DNA from: Closterium sp. Naga37s-1 | Lineage: Eukaryota > Streptophyta > Zygnematophyceae > Desmidiales > Closteriaceae | NCBI GenBank assembly: GCA_947471745.1 | Contig: CANJKZ010000170.1 | Location: 3,810,001 to 3,874,000, forward strand | Length of the DNA stretch: 64,000 nt | Direction: 5' to 3' | In this document: positions 1 to 11,556 of the stretch, piece by piece | Layout of the letters: every line of letters starts with the position of its first letter | Position numbering within the stretch: the stretch's first letter is position 1 | Made by a program: the position numbers and the translations under genes | The notes under the pieces: generated by a model | Told to the model about the DNA's origin: nothing | Databases searched by the model: none | The model's input: only the letters and a program-made list of their open reading frames with translations

Positions 1-685
1 CCTCTTGAAGAACTTGTGCGCGAATCCACTCAAGGGACCACGAGTCCTTCATCCCATTAAGGTTGACCACCAAGGGCCCCCACGACTCCGGCAGCAGGGA
101 GAGAGCCTTGTAGCACTTGATTTTCTCAGGGTAGTCCACACCAGCAGCTGAGAGCTTCACATAGAGGTCCCGGAGTTGATCGAACGCTCCTTGTACGGCA
201 TCACCCTCGTTGATCTTCACCGCATGGAGTTGTCGCTCGAGCACCACCACCATTGCTTCGCTGCTGGGGGCATGGACATCCTTCAATATCCTCCATGCCT
301 TAGGACCACACTCAGCTTCCTTGATGAGATGCTTGATGTGGTGCAGCTGGTTGGATGAGAGGCATTGGGAGAGAAGGAAGAATCCATCCTTGGACCGGCG
401 ATCCCATTCTTTGGTCGCTCCTTCGCTCGTAGGCCTCTTGAATTCTCCATCCATCACTTCAAGCAGCCCATAATGGTTGAAGAGGAGCTCCATCCTGAAG
501 CTCCATGATGCCCAATCATCCCCAGAGAACTTCTCCAGGTTGAATGCCTTCACATCATCCTTAGCTGATGTTGAAACTGAAGCCATTGGCGCAGATCCGC
601 CTGCAACGCCTCTTCCCGCTTCCCCAGCGCCTCTCACGCCACCACTGCCACTGGGACCAGCTGGAGCAGAACCTTCAGCCTCCAT
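1..685 (-). CDS. Ty1/copia Gag, 3' part beyond window (element A)
   Basis: Reading the minus strand from the ATG at 683-685 gives an open frame of about 228 residues that runs off the window. A Gly/Ala-rich N-terminus is followed at about residues 48-75 by KFSGDDWASWSFRME, and near the end by LPESWGPLVVNLNGMKDSW. These are the hallmarks of plant copia Gag (DUF4219/UBN2 family), the RNA-packaging shell protein. No stop or frameshift is seen. The ATG lies 26 bp inside a perfect initiator-Met primer site, as expected for the first gene of a copia element. Protease, integrase and RT would lie to the left, outside the window. A is the youngest-looking copia at this edge, since its frame is clean and it interrupts element B. 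Confidence 0.85.
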   Translation of the reverse strand, partial: MEAEGSAPAGPSGSGGVRGAGEAGRGVAGGSAPMASVSTSAKDDVKAFNLEKFSGDDWASWSFRMELLFNHYGLLEVMDGEFKRPTSEGATKEWDRRSKDGFFLLSQCLSSNQLHHIKHLIKEAECGPKAWRILKDVHAPSSEAMVVVLERQLHAVKINEGDAVQGAFDQLRDLYVKLSAAGVDYPEKIKCYKALSLLPESWGPLVVNLNGMKDSWSLEWIRAQVLQE

Positions 686-710
686 TTTCACCCACGAACA
701 GAGTAGAACA

Positions 711-722
711 GCTCTGATACCA
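711..722 (-). other. Primer binding site of element A
   Basis: The minus strand reads TGGTATCAGAGC, the standard complement of the 3' end of plant initiator-Met tRNA used to prime minus-strand DNA. It lies two bases inside the end of the LTR and 26 bp upstream of the gag ATG. Confidence 0.9.
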
Positions 723-724
723 CT

Positions 725-1741
725 TGTTATAGTCTGCAGTCCACTTAGGGGTCGCGGATGCCCATGAAACCGCCTAAGCAGAATCTGACGTCTTCAAACC
801 GCCTCTGTTCAAAACGCCGTCACGATCAGCTCCGAGAACATACGAGGCTGAAACTTGAACAGCGGTTAGCCTTAGGTGTCTGCTTTCCAACGGTATATTA
901 CTTGCTATTATCAGAGGTGTGTGCACTACGCAGTGAACGAAAACGTAAGCTCGGCTGAAAAAACGTGTATTCTCATTGATGCAAGGAAGAGGTGAGTACA
1001 ACATTGCCTAGGGGACTCATAAGGGGTTGGGTCATCCTGGGAACTCAGAGAAGGTTGAGTCCTAGGGGAGAAAGGCTAGAGAAGAATGGGAAACGTCCTA
1101 GCTAGGTCAGCAAATCCAACCACACTTGGATGTTCAGAGCTGTACTCAAGGCTACCAATAGTGAGTCAAGCCAACATGAGTCAGCTTGTCTTCCCACTTG
1201 CACCCTCTTGCAAGTTGCTTCCAGGAAGACCACACTTCTCAAAAGGAGGGTTGTAGAGTCCCACTTGACCACCTGTACTTCTTGTCTCATTCTCTGTCCC
1301 TGCACCATTGGCATGACAACAATGAAAGGGTGGCAAGGGAAATGCTGCCAACAGTGCACCATGACTACGGAACAGTGAATTTCGGCAGCTGTCACGCAAT
1401 GCTCAGATGTTGGATCGTTCTGAAACTTGGTGACCACTTGCACACCGGGGCAAAGGACTGCCAGACCGAATTTCAGACCAATCAGATCTCGGTAGACGAG
1501 TCAGCAGCCGAAATGGTGAACTCAGGTGTTACCAAAAGGAGTAACACACACTTCCGGGATGCCATAAGTCTTGAAACATAAAATGTTGTCATGCCTTGGT
1601 AACTGCTTCAAAAACTCTGAAACTTTGAGGGTTTGAAGAAAACGTGTTGAACAACCTCCCCACAAAATTCCAGAAGCTGAGCAGGCTTGTAGGCCGAATG
1701 GGAGTGCGATGACCGTGCCACTGTAATGTGTTGGCACAACA
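725..1741 (-). repeat. 5' LTR of copia element A
   Basis: The inner end is placed next to the primer site, where the plus strand starts TGTTATAG. The outer end is placed at GCACAACA (1741), where homology to the integrase-RT linker of element B stops. This gives a TG...CA unit of about 1,017 bp with short inverted ends. Short open frames here, including the last ~70 codons that read through from B, are not conserved. The partner LTR is outside the window, so the outer boundary is inferred. Confidence 0.6.
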
Positions 1742-3189
1742 CGAGCACCTCCAGGACCAGTGGCGCCAGCACCTCCAGCGCCAACCCCAAGGTCGGCAGT
1801 CACACCAGCACCAGTAGCTCCAGCGCCCTCAGCTCCAGCTCCAGTAGCACCCCCAACTCCCACAGCACCACGGCTGCGGTGACAGTGCTGAGAGTACCAC
1901 TCACGCAGCTTCTGGGACGAGAGAGTGCCCCCAGGCGCAGTACCCCCAGGCTCAGGACCTCCAGGCTCAGCACCCCCAGGCTCCGCACCCCCAGGCTCAG
2001 CACCCCCAGGCTCAGCACCCCCAGGCTCCGCACCCCCAGGCTCCGCACCCCCAGGCCCAGCACCCCCAGTCTCAGCACCCCCAGTCTCAGCACCCCCAGA
2101 CTCAGCACCTCCAGGCTCAGCACGCTCAGGCTCAGTACCTCGCGCAGGACCGGAGTTGACAGCTACCTCGACAGGCTCGACTGGGTCTACCTGGGAAACA
2201 CCTGAGGGAGCAGGACCCTGGGGGTCTACCGAAGCAGCACCTAGCGTGAGGAAGAGCGGCGGAGGGGGGAGCGGGGCAGTGCGGTAGGGGAAGAGACGGT
2301 AAAAGGGGACCGACTCGTCAAACGTGAAGTCCTGAGAGGGGAAGACACGGCGTGAGGTGGGGTGGTAAAACTGCCAACCAGGCACGTCAGGGACAAAGCC
2401 AAGGAAGACACAAGGAACGGCGTGGGAGGAGAGCTTGTCCGCGGACGTATCGCGGACAAAGGCACGAGATCCCCAGACCCGGAACACGGACGCATCGCCA
2501 ACCTCTCCCGTCCAACGCAGTGTCGGCGAGGTCTCCGGAACGGAGACACGGGGCCAGAGGTTGATCTGATGCGCGGCGTACCAGACCGCAAACGGCCACA
2601 GAAAATGGGGGGCAGCCGCATGGATCAAGGAGGTACGAGCGACCTCCATGACCAAGCCAATGCGGCGCTCAGCAACCCCATTTCGCTGCGGAGAGGCCGG
2701 AAGCGTGAACGTCTGCTCAATGCCCTCCCCCTGACAGAAGGCCCTCAAGAGGCCGGAGGAAAACTCACCACCTCTGTCAGAGTGCAGTCGCAGGACGGGA
2801 AGGTCCGTGTGAAAGCGCCTCTCCAGCTGGAGTCGGGTAGCGCGGATCCAAGGGATCAAGACATCAGGGACCTCACCCATGGTGCGCAAGGGGAAGACCG
2901 TGGTGTAACGCGTGTAGTCGTCAACTACCAGCAGAAAGTAGTGCTCTCCGCCCTGTCCACGGACGCGGGCTGGGCCCCACACGTCCATGTGAAGGGTCTG
3001 CAGAGGAGCCTCCGTCGGGGGGAACTCAGAGGAGTGGGGGTTAGCGCGCTGCCGCCCCTTGACACAGGGAAGGCAAGGAGGGGCAGGGGACTGTGGCAGG
3101 GGAGGCAGTGACCTGGGGAGACCAGAGTCAAGGTACCGGGAGTGCATGCCACGAAGGCGCTGCATCCAAGGGTGACCAAGGCAGTGATG
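1742..3189 (-). pseudogene. Element B integrase and proline/glycine-rich linker
   Basis: This continues the Gag-protease frame after a single TAG at 3190-3192. It starts at HHCLGHPW (pre-integrase zinc finger) and runs through the integrase core: HMDVWGPARV with the first Asp, LHSDRGGEF with the second, and SPQRNGVAERR with the catalytic Glu region. It ends in FLGFVPDVPGWQFYHP, where a long tail of GGAEP repeats begins (plus-strand 1925-2150 CCCCCAGGCTC repeats). The integrase inserts the cDNA into host DNA. RT should follow but A's LTR interrupts. All three catalytic residues are visible, so the visible lesions are the upstream stop and the truncation. Confidence 0.85.
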
Positions 3190-5142
3190 CTAGAGGACCG
3201 TCCGGTGCAACAAGGTGCGACACGAGCAGGGGGCGGACAACTGACCTGATGCTGACGCAGACGCAACTACCTGAGGGGACTCAGTGGTCAGTGTGTACAG
3301 GTCCGACCCCGGCTGCCGAGTGAAGGTAGCCAGGTGACGACCCGTCTGAGCACACGTGCAGTGTGTCAAACGCTCGTAGGTAGGGGTGAACTGGTGAACA
3401 CCCGCGTCCTGGAGCGCAGAACCTGCCACCAAGTTCGTAGAGAACGAGGGGAGGTAAAGACCCGACAGCGTGTCGGACGGGACAGCAGGGCAAGGGAGGG
3501 CAGTGGTGGAGGTCGCAAGGACCGGACCCCCGGAGGGGTCAGCCAGGGAGAGAGCAACAGGCCTAGGGAGCTGCGCTAGAGCAGTGCGGTCTCGAAAGAA
3601 ACAACGGGAAGCACCCGAGTCCAGTGTGAAGGTGTGCAGTGCCTCAGTAGACGCAGTACCTGAAGGCGCAGACTCACGAGCACCTGAAGCAGCAAACGCA
3701 CCAGCACCTAGAGCAGTAGCCTCACTCGGACCTGGGGCAGCAGACGCACTAGCACCTAGAGCGACAGCCTCACTGGACGCAATGCCCGGGTCGGGCGGGA
3801 TACGCAGGTAACAGTCACCATCAACACTAATAGACAATGCATACATAGCACCAAGGATAACATCAAAGTCAAGAGCAAAGATATCAATGTTCTTTTTAAG
3901 CAGATCAGCCCAGCGGGGCAGCTCAGAGGCGTCAGGGAATTGTGCACGCCAGGCGTCGTCAAGACGGGAGAAGCAGCGCTGCTGCGTGTGGGGCCTCCCA
4001 CACGTCTGACCAGCGCGGTCACCTGTGCGGATGACATACGGGCAGGTACCTCCACCCCCAGACCCCCCATGCTGAGAGTACCACTCACGAAGCTGCTGGG
4101 GCGACGGGGTCTCTCGGAGACGCTGCTGCTCGCGCTGGACACCACCCGAACCTCCACGCTGCGCTGGTCCACCCCGACCACCACCCCAGCCGCCACCACC
4201 ACCGCCTCCACCCCGGCCCCCTCCACCACCACTCCCGCCGTTGCCACTGACCCCCCCAACACCGCCACCACCCCCACCACCGCCACCACCCCCACCGCCC
4301 CCACTGCCTCCACCTCCACCTCCACCTCCCCCGCTGTCACCGCCACCACCCTTGCCCCCTTTGCCCCTGCCGCCCTTGCGCCTGCCACTAGGAGCAGACG
4401 CAGCCCCGACTTCCTCAGCACCAAGGTAGTCGACAGCGGCAGTAGAGGCGACCGAGGGGAGAAGGGGGGGAGGGGAACACCCGTCAAAGAAGGGCGTGCG
4501 GGGGTCGCCACGAGAGGCACCTACAGCGACTATGCTAGCCTCAGCTGCAAGCAGGTGCTTCTCGAGCAGGTCAACGGTGAGCTCGGTGGGGCAGAGGGCG
4601 AGAAAGCTGTCCTTGACTGCGCGAAGGGAGTCAGGGAGACGGGTGACTAGGTGGTAGAGAATGAGGTACATCGGGGGAGGATTCTTGGCGAGAAACTCAG
4701 CAGGAAAGGCGGCTCGGTAGCGAGTGTCACTAGTGCGGAGGTGAGTAATAAGGTCAGCGACTATGGGAAAGGCGGCCAGATCGGGGAAAAGATAGGGCAG
4801 CGAGAGACGGCCGATCGTAGCAGAGGCAGGCAAGGAGTAGCGCGCTACTACAGCATCGTACAGTGCCTTAGCAGTCTTGTGCTGGCCAAAATGCGCGTGC
4901 TCATCTAGCGGTAGGTGGCTGCGAATGGCTAGGCGAGCGTGAGCGTCACGAGTCTGCCACTGGGAGCGAGCAGTACTGTCAGCAGTCTCAGCAGGTGCGG
5001 GAGCGGTTCCGGACACGTGATCATACAGTGAGATATCGTCCTTAGCAGTGATCTGTAGGAACAGGTGAAGGTCGTCGAGCCAAGCATCAAACTGAACCGG
5101 GCGGCCCTCAGCATCCAAAGAGAGAATGGTGGGAGTAACCAT
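3190..5142 (-). pseudogene. Element B Gag-protease
   Basis: 650 residues. Residues 1-215 are a copia Gag domain (QFDAWLDDLHLFLQ near 17-30, LPDSLRAVKDSF near 169-180). Residues 257-333 are almost pure glycine. An unusual Cys-Cys-His-Cys set (C367, C381, H385, C390) may replace the usual zinc knuckle. Protease is at about 502-600 with active-site DSG at 508-510. The frame ends at TAG (3190-3192) where copies M and N read Trp (VLWHHRLGHP), so this is one G-to-A nonsense change splitting a single polyprotein. The ATG at 5140-5142 is chosen because the stretch just upstream is a simple repeat. Confidence 0.85.
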
Positions 5143-5778
5143 GGTGGCAGCAGTAGCAGTAGCAGCAGTAGCAGTAGCAGCAGTAGTAGTAACAGTAGTA
5201 GCAGTAGCAGCAGTAGCACTAAGAACAGCTGTAGCAGCAGGAACAGAAGCAGCAGTTGCTGCAGGTGAGGCAGTGCGGCTCGGTAAGGGCGGCGCAACTC
5301 GGGCAGGACGGCGCGGCGCGGCTCGGGCAGGCAGGGCGGCTCGACGGCGGGCCTGTGCACGGTGCGCGGCGGCGTCTAGGGTGCGGCTGCGCGCGGGCCG
5401 CGGCAGCGTGTGTGCGGTGGCTAAGCGCGAGCTGCAGCAGCCGGCGCGCGATCGCCGCTGCGCGCGGGCTGCGACCTGCGGGCGGGCGGCGGCTGGTCGA
5501 GCGTCGGCCTACAGGCGAGCGGCGTCCTACGGGCGGCGCGAGAAAAAACGGGCCGCGCACTGACGGCTAGCGGGCTTCTCGCGCTAAAACCGGGGGGGCC
5601 GCGCTCGGGCGGCTAGCGGGCTGCAAACGGGCAGCGTGAGAGGGAGGGCGCGAGAGGGCGCACTAGCAGAGGGGCGCACGAGGGCACTAAGACAGTGGGG
5701 CGTACGAGGGCGCTTCTAGCGGAACGGTGGGCCCTTAGGTAAGCGGTCCTAGGTTCCTAACCTAGGCTCGTAATACCA
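5143..5778 (-). other. Element B leader: microsatellite and primer site
   Basis: Non-coding, very GC-rich between about 5260 and 5720. A GCAGTA/GCAGCA-type microsatellite occupies about 5144-5265, immediately upstream of the gag ATG. The minus strand at 5766-5778 reads TGGTATTACGAGC, close to the initiator-Met primer site, and touches the LTR end. Long open frames on both strands here are low-complexity artefacts. Confidence 0.7.
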
Positions 5779-5905
5779 TGTCAAAATCAACAAGTGTGTT
5801 TGCACTAGGAAAGTGGTGGGTACAAGTAGGAAACCCTAAACTTACTGTACCCCATAGTAACTACCCCACTACAGCCTAAACAAACTGTAGAGTATAAGTT
5901 TGACA
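5779..5905 (-). repeat. 127-bp 5' LTR of element B
   Basis: Starts TGTCAAAATC and ends AGTTTGACA, giving TG...CA with 7-bp inverted ends, and is bordered by the primer site on the inside. The middle (GGGTACAAGTAGGAAACCCT, CCCCACTACAGCC) is shared with the J LTR at 42409-42541. The LTR is very short for an element that encodes a full polyprotein. Confidence 0.8.
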
Positions 5906-5908
5906 CGC

Positions 5909-8907
5909 TGCAGCTGCACATAGGGGCGCTGAGGTGGAAGCCGACATTGCCGATCACGAACATCAAGGGTTTAGATTTCATCTTGGGGCAATATTTCCTG
6001 AAGCGGTTCAACCCCGAGATTGACTGGGTCAACCGGAAGGCGTGCATCTACAACAACGGGAAACGAGTGGAGCTGCGAAGCTGGACGGATACAGGGAGCG
6101 TTCCTGAAATGGCACTGGAATGGTTCGAACGGACGGTGAACAAGAGTAACACGGGTTACTTAGCATTGGTTATGGCAGCAGCAGAGGAGGAGAAGCCAAG
6201 TTCGGAGCTACCTACAGCAGTGAAGGAGATCTTGGAGCAGTACAAAGTTATAATGCCCAACGACCTACCCGCAGGCGTACCTCCAGCACGCACCCACGAG
6301 CACGAGATCGTGGAGGAACCAGGTGCAAAACCCGTCTCACGTGCACCATACCGACTGAGTCCGATAGAACTGACAGACATGAAGAAGCAGATAGAGTATC
6401 TACTGGACAGACAACTGATCCGCCCATCCACCTCTCCCTACAGTGCACCAGTTCTCTTCACTCCAAAACTAGACGGCAGTTTACGGATGTGCATTGACTA
6501 CCGCACACTGAACAAACAAACAGTTAAAACAAATACCCCATACCGCGCATCGACGACCTACTAGATCAACTACGTGGTGCAACAGTCTTCTCGAACCTGG
6601 ACCTACGGTCGGGTTACTGGCAGATCAAGATGGCAGACAACTCGATCCACAAGATGGCGTTCAGTACCAGATACGGCTCCTACGAATACTTGGTGATGCC
6701 GTTCGGACTCTGCAACGCACCAGCAACGATTCAGGAAGAGATGAATCATATCCTGCGGCCCCTGCTGGATGAGTGCGTAGTGGTGTACTTGGACGATATC
6801 CTCATCTACTCCAAGAACATGAAGTAGCACGTGGAGCATCTGCGGAAGGCGTTCGAGATCCTACGGAAAAATAAGTTCTACGTGAAGCTGTCAAAGAGCG
6901 ACTTCGCACTGAAGAAGGTGTACTTTCTTTGGCACATGGTGAGTGCCGAGGGAGTACACGTGGACCCGCGGAAGATCGAAGCCGTCAAGAAGTGGAAAGT
7001 TCCAAAGAACGTGAAGGAGTTGCAGCAGTTCCTAGGTTTCGCCAACTATTACAACAAGTCACAGTACGCTAAGATAGCAGCGCCACTGACCGACCTACTG
7101 AAAATGGATACACCCTTTGAATGGGATACTCCTCATCAACAAGCCATGGAACAGCTACAGATAGCACTGACCACAGCGCCAGTACTCATCCTATCAGATC
7201 CGGACAAGGACTACGTAGTTGAAGCAGAGGCTAGTGACCAGGCAGTAAGAGCAGTACTGATGCAAGACCACAGACACGGTTTACAGCCTATCGCCTACCT
7301 CAGTAAAAAGCTACACGGAGCAGAACAGAACTACCCCATCCATGACAAGGAAGCTTTAGCGATTGTCATAGCCTTCAAAGCGTGGAGGTGTATGCAGCCT
7401 CAAATACCTGAAGTCGCAGCCGACACTCTCACGACGACAGGTGCAGTGGGTGGACTTCCTAGAAACTCACTTCCACTACGACATCGTCTACAAGCCCAGG
7501 CTACACAACAAGGCAGACGCATTGAGCCGCCCCGGACATGTAGCAGGCATCCAACTCGACGGGATGAACCCTCTACTCAAGGGTCTATTCCAACATGGGT
7601 ACTCCGTGGACGCAGAGATCTCTACAACACAGACTAAGAAGCTGTTACTGTGGGAGAAAGACTTAGCGGTAAGGAAGGGTTCAGGGAAGATTTGGGAACC
7701 GAAATACGCCCCGCTATGGCAGATCCTACCGGAGGAGTTTCACGACGTACCATACGCGGGATATTTTGGGAGCAACAAGACGTTAGCAGGGATAGCAAAG
7801 TATTACTACTGGCCCGGGATGGTAGCAGACGTGCAGCAGTTCGACACCTCATGCGACACGTGCCAACGGATGAAGAGCAGCAATCAGAAACAAGTAGGGT
7901 TACTTCAGCCTCTACCCGTACCGGAGCAGCCATGGCAAGTCGTTAGCCTAGACTTCAACACGGGACTTCCTTCGACCTCACGAGGGCATGACGCCATCCT
8001 CGTAGTGATCGATAAGTTCTCCAAAATGGGTCACTTCATCCCGACCAACGCCACAGCTACAACTGAAGCAACTGCTCGCCTCTTCTTCGACCGCATCATT
8101 GCCATCCATGGCATCCCCGCTACACTTATCTCAGACAGAGACCCAAAATTTACGAGTAAGTTCTGGAAGGAGCTCATGGGACTGTTGGGGACTAAGCTTG
8201 CGATGTCTTCAGCATACCACCCCCAGACTGACGGACAGACAGAGCGACTCAATCAAGTGGTTGAACAGTTACTGCGCACAGCTTGCAAAGACGACGTTAG
8301 CCACTGGGGCACACAGTTACCGACCCTAGAGTTCGCTTCTAACAAAGCGTCATATGCGGCCACAGGGAAAACTCCTTTCTTCCTGTGTTACGAACGGGAA
8401 CCACTCACACCACAGCAGCCAGCCACACCAGCACACGTCCAAGCCGCACATGACTTCGTCACCACCATGCAGCAGCTATGGGAGAAGACTCAGCGACGTC
8501 TCACCATGATGCAGAATTCCCAGAAGCAGTATGCCGATCGCTAGCGACGTGATCACACAGTAGCAGTCGGAGATCAGGTGCTCCTTGACACGAGCAACTT
8601 GAACCTGACTCACCTCCCATCTGAACTCCGGCCTCGCTTTTGTGGTCCTTTTCTCGTTGAGGCACAGGTGACACCAGTTACATTCCGCTTGCGCTTACCA
8701 GATACATGGAATCTTCACAACGCTTTCCATGATCAGCTATTGAAGCCCTACAAGGACCCCAACCAACAGTTCCAGGGACGGCAGCTACCGCCACCACCAC
8801 CTGTTCTCATACAGGATGAACAGGAATACAAAGTGGAGCGTGTCCTCACTCATTCGCGCCAAGGTGGCAAAGTGTATCTCATGCCACCCAGCTTTGAGGG
8901 GGGGACG
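5909..8907 (+). pseudogene. Element C protease-RT-RNase H-integrase
   Basis: Order: protease tail ([18 protein letters not shown]), RT ([16 protein letters not shown], then YLDDILIYS near 6790), RNase H (DYVVEAEASD near 7205), integrase (HFIPTNATA..., [22 protein letters not shown] near 8220-8260) and a chromodomain-like tail (QEYKVERVLTHSRQGGKVYL). Lesions: frameshifts near 6530-6600 and 7390-7440, a TAG at 6825-6827 (Glu in III) and a TAG at 8542-8544 (Gln in III). RNase H has EAEAS for the usual EADAS. The element is clearly dead. Compared with III it keeps the DNA between the end of pol and the LTR, including the polypurine tract TGAGGGGGGGACG at 8895-8907. Confidence 0.9.
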
Positions 8908-9278
8908 TGAGAGAGTACGACGGCTTATGACAGCTATGCTTGCTTGCCTTTACTTTATTATGCTAGTTCTAGCATAGGATTATTTTATGCATGCATGAAT
9001 TGCTTGATTTCCTGGGCTAGGTGCTCTCCATTAATTTTATTATAGTTATAGCACCGAGCTAGGTTGCGTGCACCGAATTCTGGGCTTTTCGGTTGCCACC
9101 AAATTGCCTTCTACCGAATTCGGGAAGGGTCTGTTCGGGACGCTTTGCGACCCTCAGAACCTTCGCGTAACACCTGGTTACTGGGCCTTGTGTCGAGCCT
9201 ATATATAGCCTCGTGTTGTACCCAGGTGACTCAGCCAATTCAAACTCTCTTTTCTGAGCTCGATCCTAGATCCTCACA
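8908..9278 (+). repeat. 3' LTR of gypsy C
   Basis: Begins TGAGAGAGTACGACGG right after the polypurine tract and ends GATCCTAGATCCTCACA. It matches both III LTRs in reverse orientation. A TATA box (TATATATA, 9200-9207) lies in CGAGCCTATATATAGCC, the likely Pol II promoter of this family. Confidence 0.9.
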
Positions 9279-10507
9279 ATAAGGGTGCTCCGTCGCCCAC
9301 ACGGCGCGGATGCCAGCCTCGACGACCGCCCAGGGGATTGCTCCATACTCCTGAGCCTCATGGCGTATCTTCGCATCCTCCAGTTGTGCTTCCAGGGTGT
9401 CCATCAGCTCTGTGTCACCTACGCCTACAATGGTGACTACACGACTGCCGGACTACGAGCAACTTAGGTAAGTGGCAACTATGTCGACTAGACTGAAAGG
9501 TAAGTCGAGTGCCGTCCACCCACACCGCACCATGCGGAGAAAACTTTAGCAACTGGAGCTTGACTACAGGCTAGGCACGGATGCTCGGGTGATCTCTGTG
9601 TTCCTTTGTCATTTCCTGGTGTTCTCACTGCTTCTAGTTCACGGGAGAATTTGACAAGAGTTTCACTAGGAAATGAGTTCACAACAATGATACAATGAAG
9701 TTGGCAAGACAAGACTACATTAGAGCTAGCATGCAAGCAGGACGACTACCAGCGCAGCACGGTCAAACGCGTTCCAGCACGACTTGGTCGACTGCGCTCC
9801 AGCAGTACAAAGTTGCGGCTCGCCAACAATGCAAGTCAACGGCGTGCCAACGCTGCAGCAAGTCGGCTGCACAGTGTTGCATCCGCAGGACAGCAGCGCA
9901 CCCGCTTCGCAGGTGCTCACAGATGATTGGCGGGCTGTGTCTTGTCACCTGCACAGCGCACACACCAAATCGTCATCATGCTGATGACTGCTCCTGATCA
10001 GCCACGTCGACCTCGGGATACCACACCGAGGTCAGCCTCTCCACTAGCGCCTGGGCGAACGTCGCGTGCCTCCGTAGAAACCCGTCGCCCAGGTAACCTG
10101 GTCGACTGGGCAACCACCTTGTTGACCAGCTCCTCCTCCACGTGCCCGTCGACCACCCAATTTGACGACCACCTCCAGTCGACCTCACTAGGTCGACCAC
10201 ACCTTTTGTCGACCAGCTCCAAACCGACGACACTCCTGGTCGACCAGCTCTAAGAGCTCCCAGCCCTTGCTGTCCTCCGACACGCCGAGATGAAGGCCCC
10301 ACCTGGCCTTAGGCTTCAACTTCCCACCACGCTGCTGCTCGAGGACCAGAAATTGCGCCATGCAGCAATACACCCGTGCCGACGACAAGTCGGACTTCTT
10401 CCCGGTGAGCAGCTTGTACGGTGTCGTCTTCGGCAGCAGTGTCGACCTCTCGAGACAGTTGCGGACCTAGACGGCCTGCCGCAGGGCAAGGCGTCACCAG
10501 TGGTGCT
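9279..10507 (-). mobile_element. Scrambled copia remnants D (E-type family)
   Basis: Three minus-strand pieces. (1) About 9285-9440 matches E's first coding stretch (11660-11790, TGGACACCCTGGA...). (2) From 9533 (TGCGGAGA) to about 10250 is E-type LTR sequence rich in GTCGAC motifs. (3) About 10250-10500 encodes an integrase C-terminal piece (TPYKLLTGKKSDLSSARV, GGKLKPKARWGLHLGVSE). Integrase next to an LTR is not a normal order, so at least two insertions or a rearrangement are implied. Nothing here is intact. The nearest intact relative is E. Confidence 0.65.
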
Positions 10508-11556
10508 TGTCAACGGGAATGTTGTTAGGCCCTGTCCTTGCTTGGGCGGAGCCGACCTTGTGGTCGGATGTGCGGGGGTTGCAACCAACCTGCAGCAGTG
10601 GACACGGGGGCCACTGCAAGGGCGCCGAGCTGGAGGGCGCCTGGCTGGAGGGCGCCGAGCAGGAGGACACCGTCCTAGATGCCTGGCTAGCATCCTGGAC
10701 GCCTGGACGGCGTCCTGGGAAGCTGGACGCCGACCTAGGCGTCGCCACGGCTACCCGGGCGCCTGGTCGACGTTGTGGGCGTCTGCGCGGCGTCCTGGGA
10801 GGCCAGACGCCGACCTTGGCGTCTGGTCGGCGTCATGGGAGGCTAGAAGCCGCTCTGAAGGTTTGCACGGCGTCCCGGGCGCCTGGACGCCGACCTGGGT
10901 ATCCGGACGGCGTCCTGAACGCCTAGACACTGGACTGGGGACGCCGGGCATGTGTGGCCGGCTACGGACTGAGCTGGTCGACCAGGTGTGGTTGCCTGGT
11001 CTACCGGGATACCCGGGCGACGTGTGCGATGGTCGCCGGGGTGACGTCTGCGAGTCCGACCTCGGGGGTGGTATCCCGAGGTCGACGTGGCTGGTGGGCG
11101 CAATCGCTGGCGTGGAATCTGCCAGGCGTCTGTGCTGTGCGCGTGACAAGGAAGTGCGCACCAACCAATTGCGCGCACCTGCAAGCAGATGCACTGTTGT
11201 CCTGCGGGTGCAACGCTGTGCAGCCGACTAGCTGCAGCGTTGGCACACCGTGGACTTGCAACGTTGGTTCATCGCTACTCTGCAACGCTGGAGCGGTGCG
11301 AGCGCTGCTGCGCAGGAGCGCGGTCGACCGTGCTGCGCTGGAGGTTGACCAGCAGCCTAGCTAGCTCTGATGTAGTTTGTGATGCCAATATTGTTGCTAT
11401 CATTGTTGTAAACTTTTGCTAGTGAAACTCTTGCCAAATTCCCCCGTGAACCAGCAAGCAGAGAACACACGAGCAAACGACTAAGGAATGTAGAGATCAC
11501 ACAAGCACCCGTGCCTAGCCCATAGTCTAGCTCCCATTGCTAAAGCTATCTCCGGA
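10508..11556 (+). repeat. 5' LTR of copia element E (~1.05 kb)
   Basis: Starts TGTCAACGGG and ends at about GCTATCTCCGGA; the related copy at 20158 ends TATCTCCGCA. The inner edge is followed by TGGTGCAGTGAGC, also present next to the D LTR and likely its primer site. About 10680-10925 holds a degenerate ~40-bp tandem repeat built on CTGGACGCCGACC and GGCGTCCTGGG. Boundaries rest on comparison with three partial copies in the window. Confidence 0.65.

Larger units (their letters stand above)
1742..5905 (-). mobile_element. Ty1/copia element B, partial, interrupted by A
   Basis: Order in element direction (right to left): 127-bp 5' LTR (5779-5905), primer site, microsatellite-bearing leader, Gag, protease and integrase. 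The RT half is cut off where A's LTR begins. The domain order protease-integrase before RT makes it copia. Its outer LTR edge abuts gypsy C at CGCTG, inside C's pol frame, so B inserted into C. The other half of B and its 3' LTR should lie left of the window. Confidence 0.8.
5906..9278 (+). mobile_element. Ty3/gypsy element C, 5'-truncated
   Basis: Same family as III. It begins inside the protease (residues equal to about 321 of the III polyprotein) exactly at B's LTR, and runs through RT, RNase H and integrase to a 371-bp 3' LTR. Its 5' half is expected on the far side of B, left of the window. The right edge (CACA|ATAAG) abuts copia scraps D. Confidence 0.85.

Noticed and set aside
1925..2287. 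Plus-strand PPGSAPPGS-type proline-rich protein
   Set aside because: Antisense of the GGAEP repeats in element B's linker.
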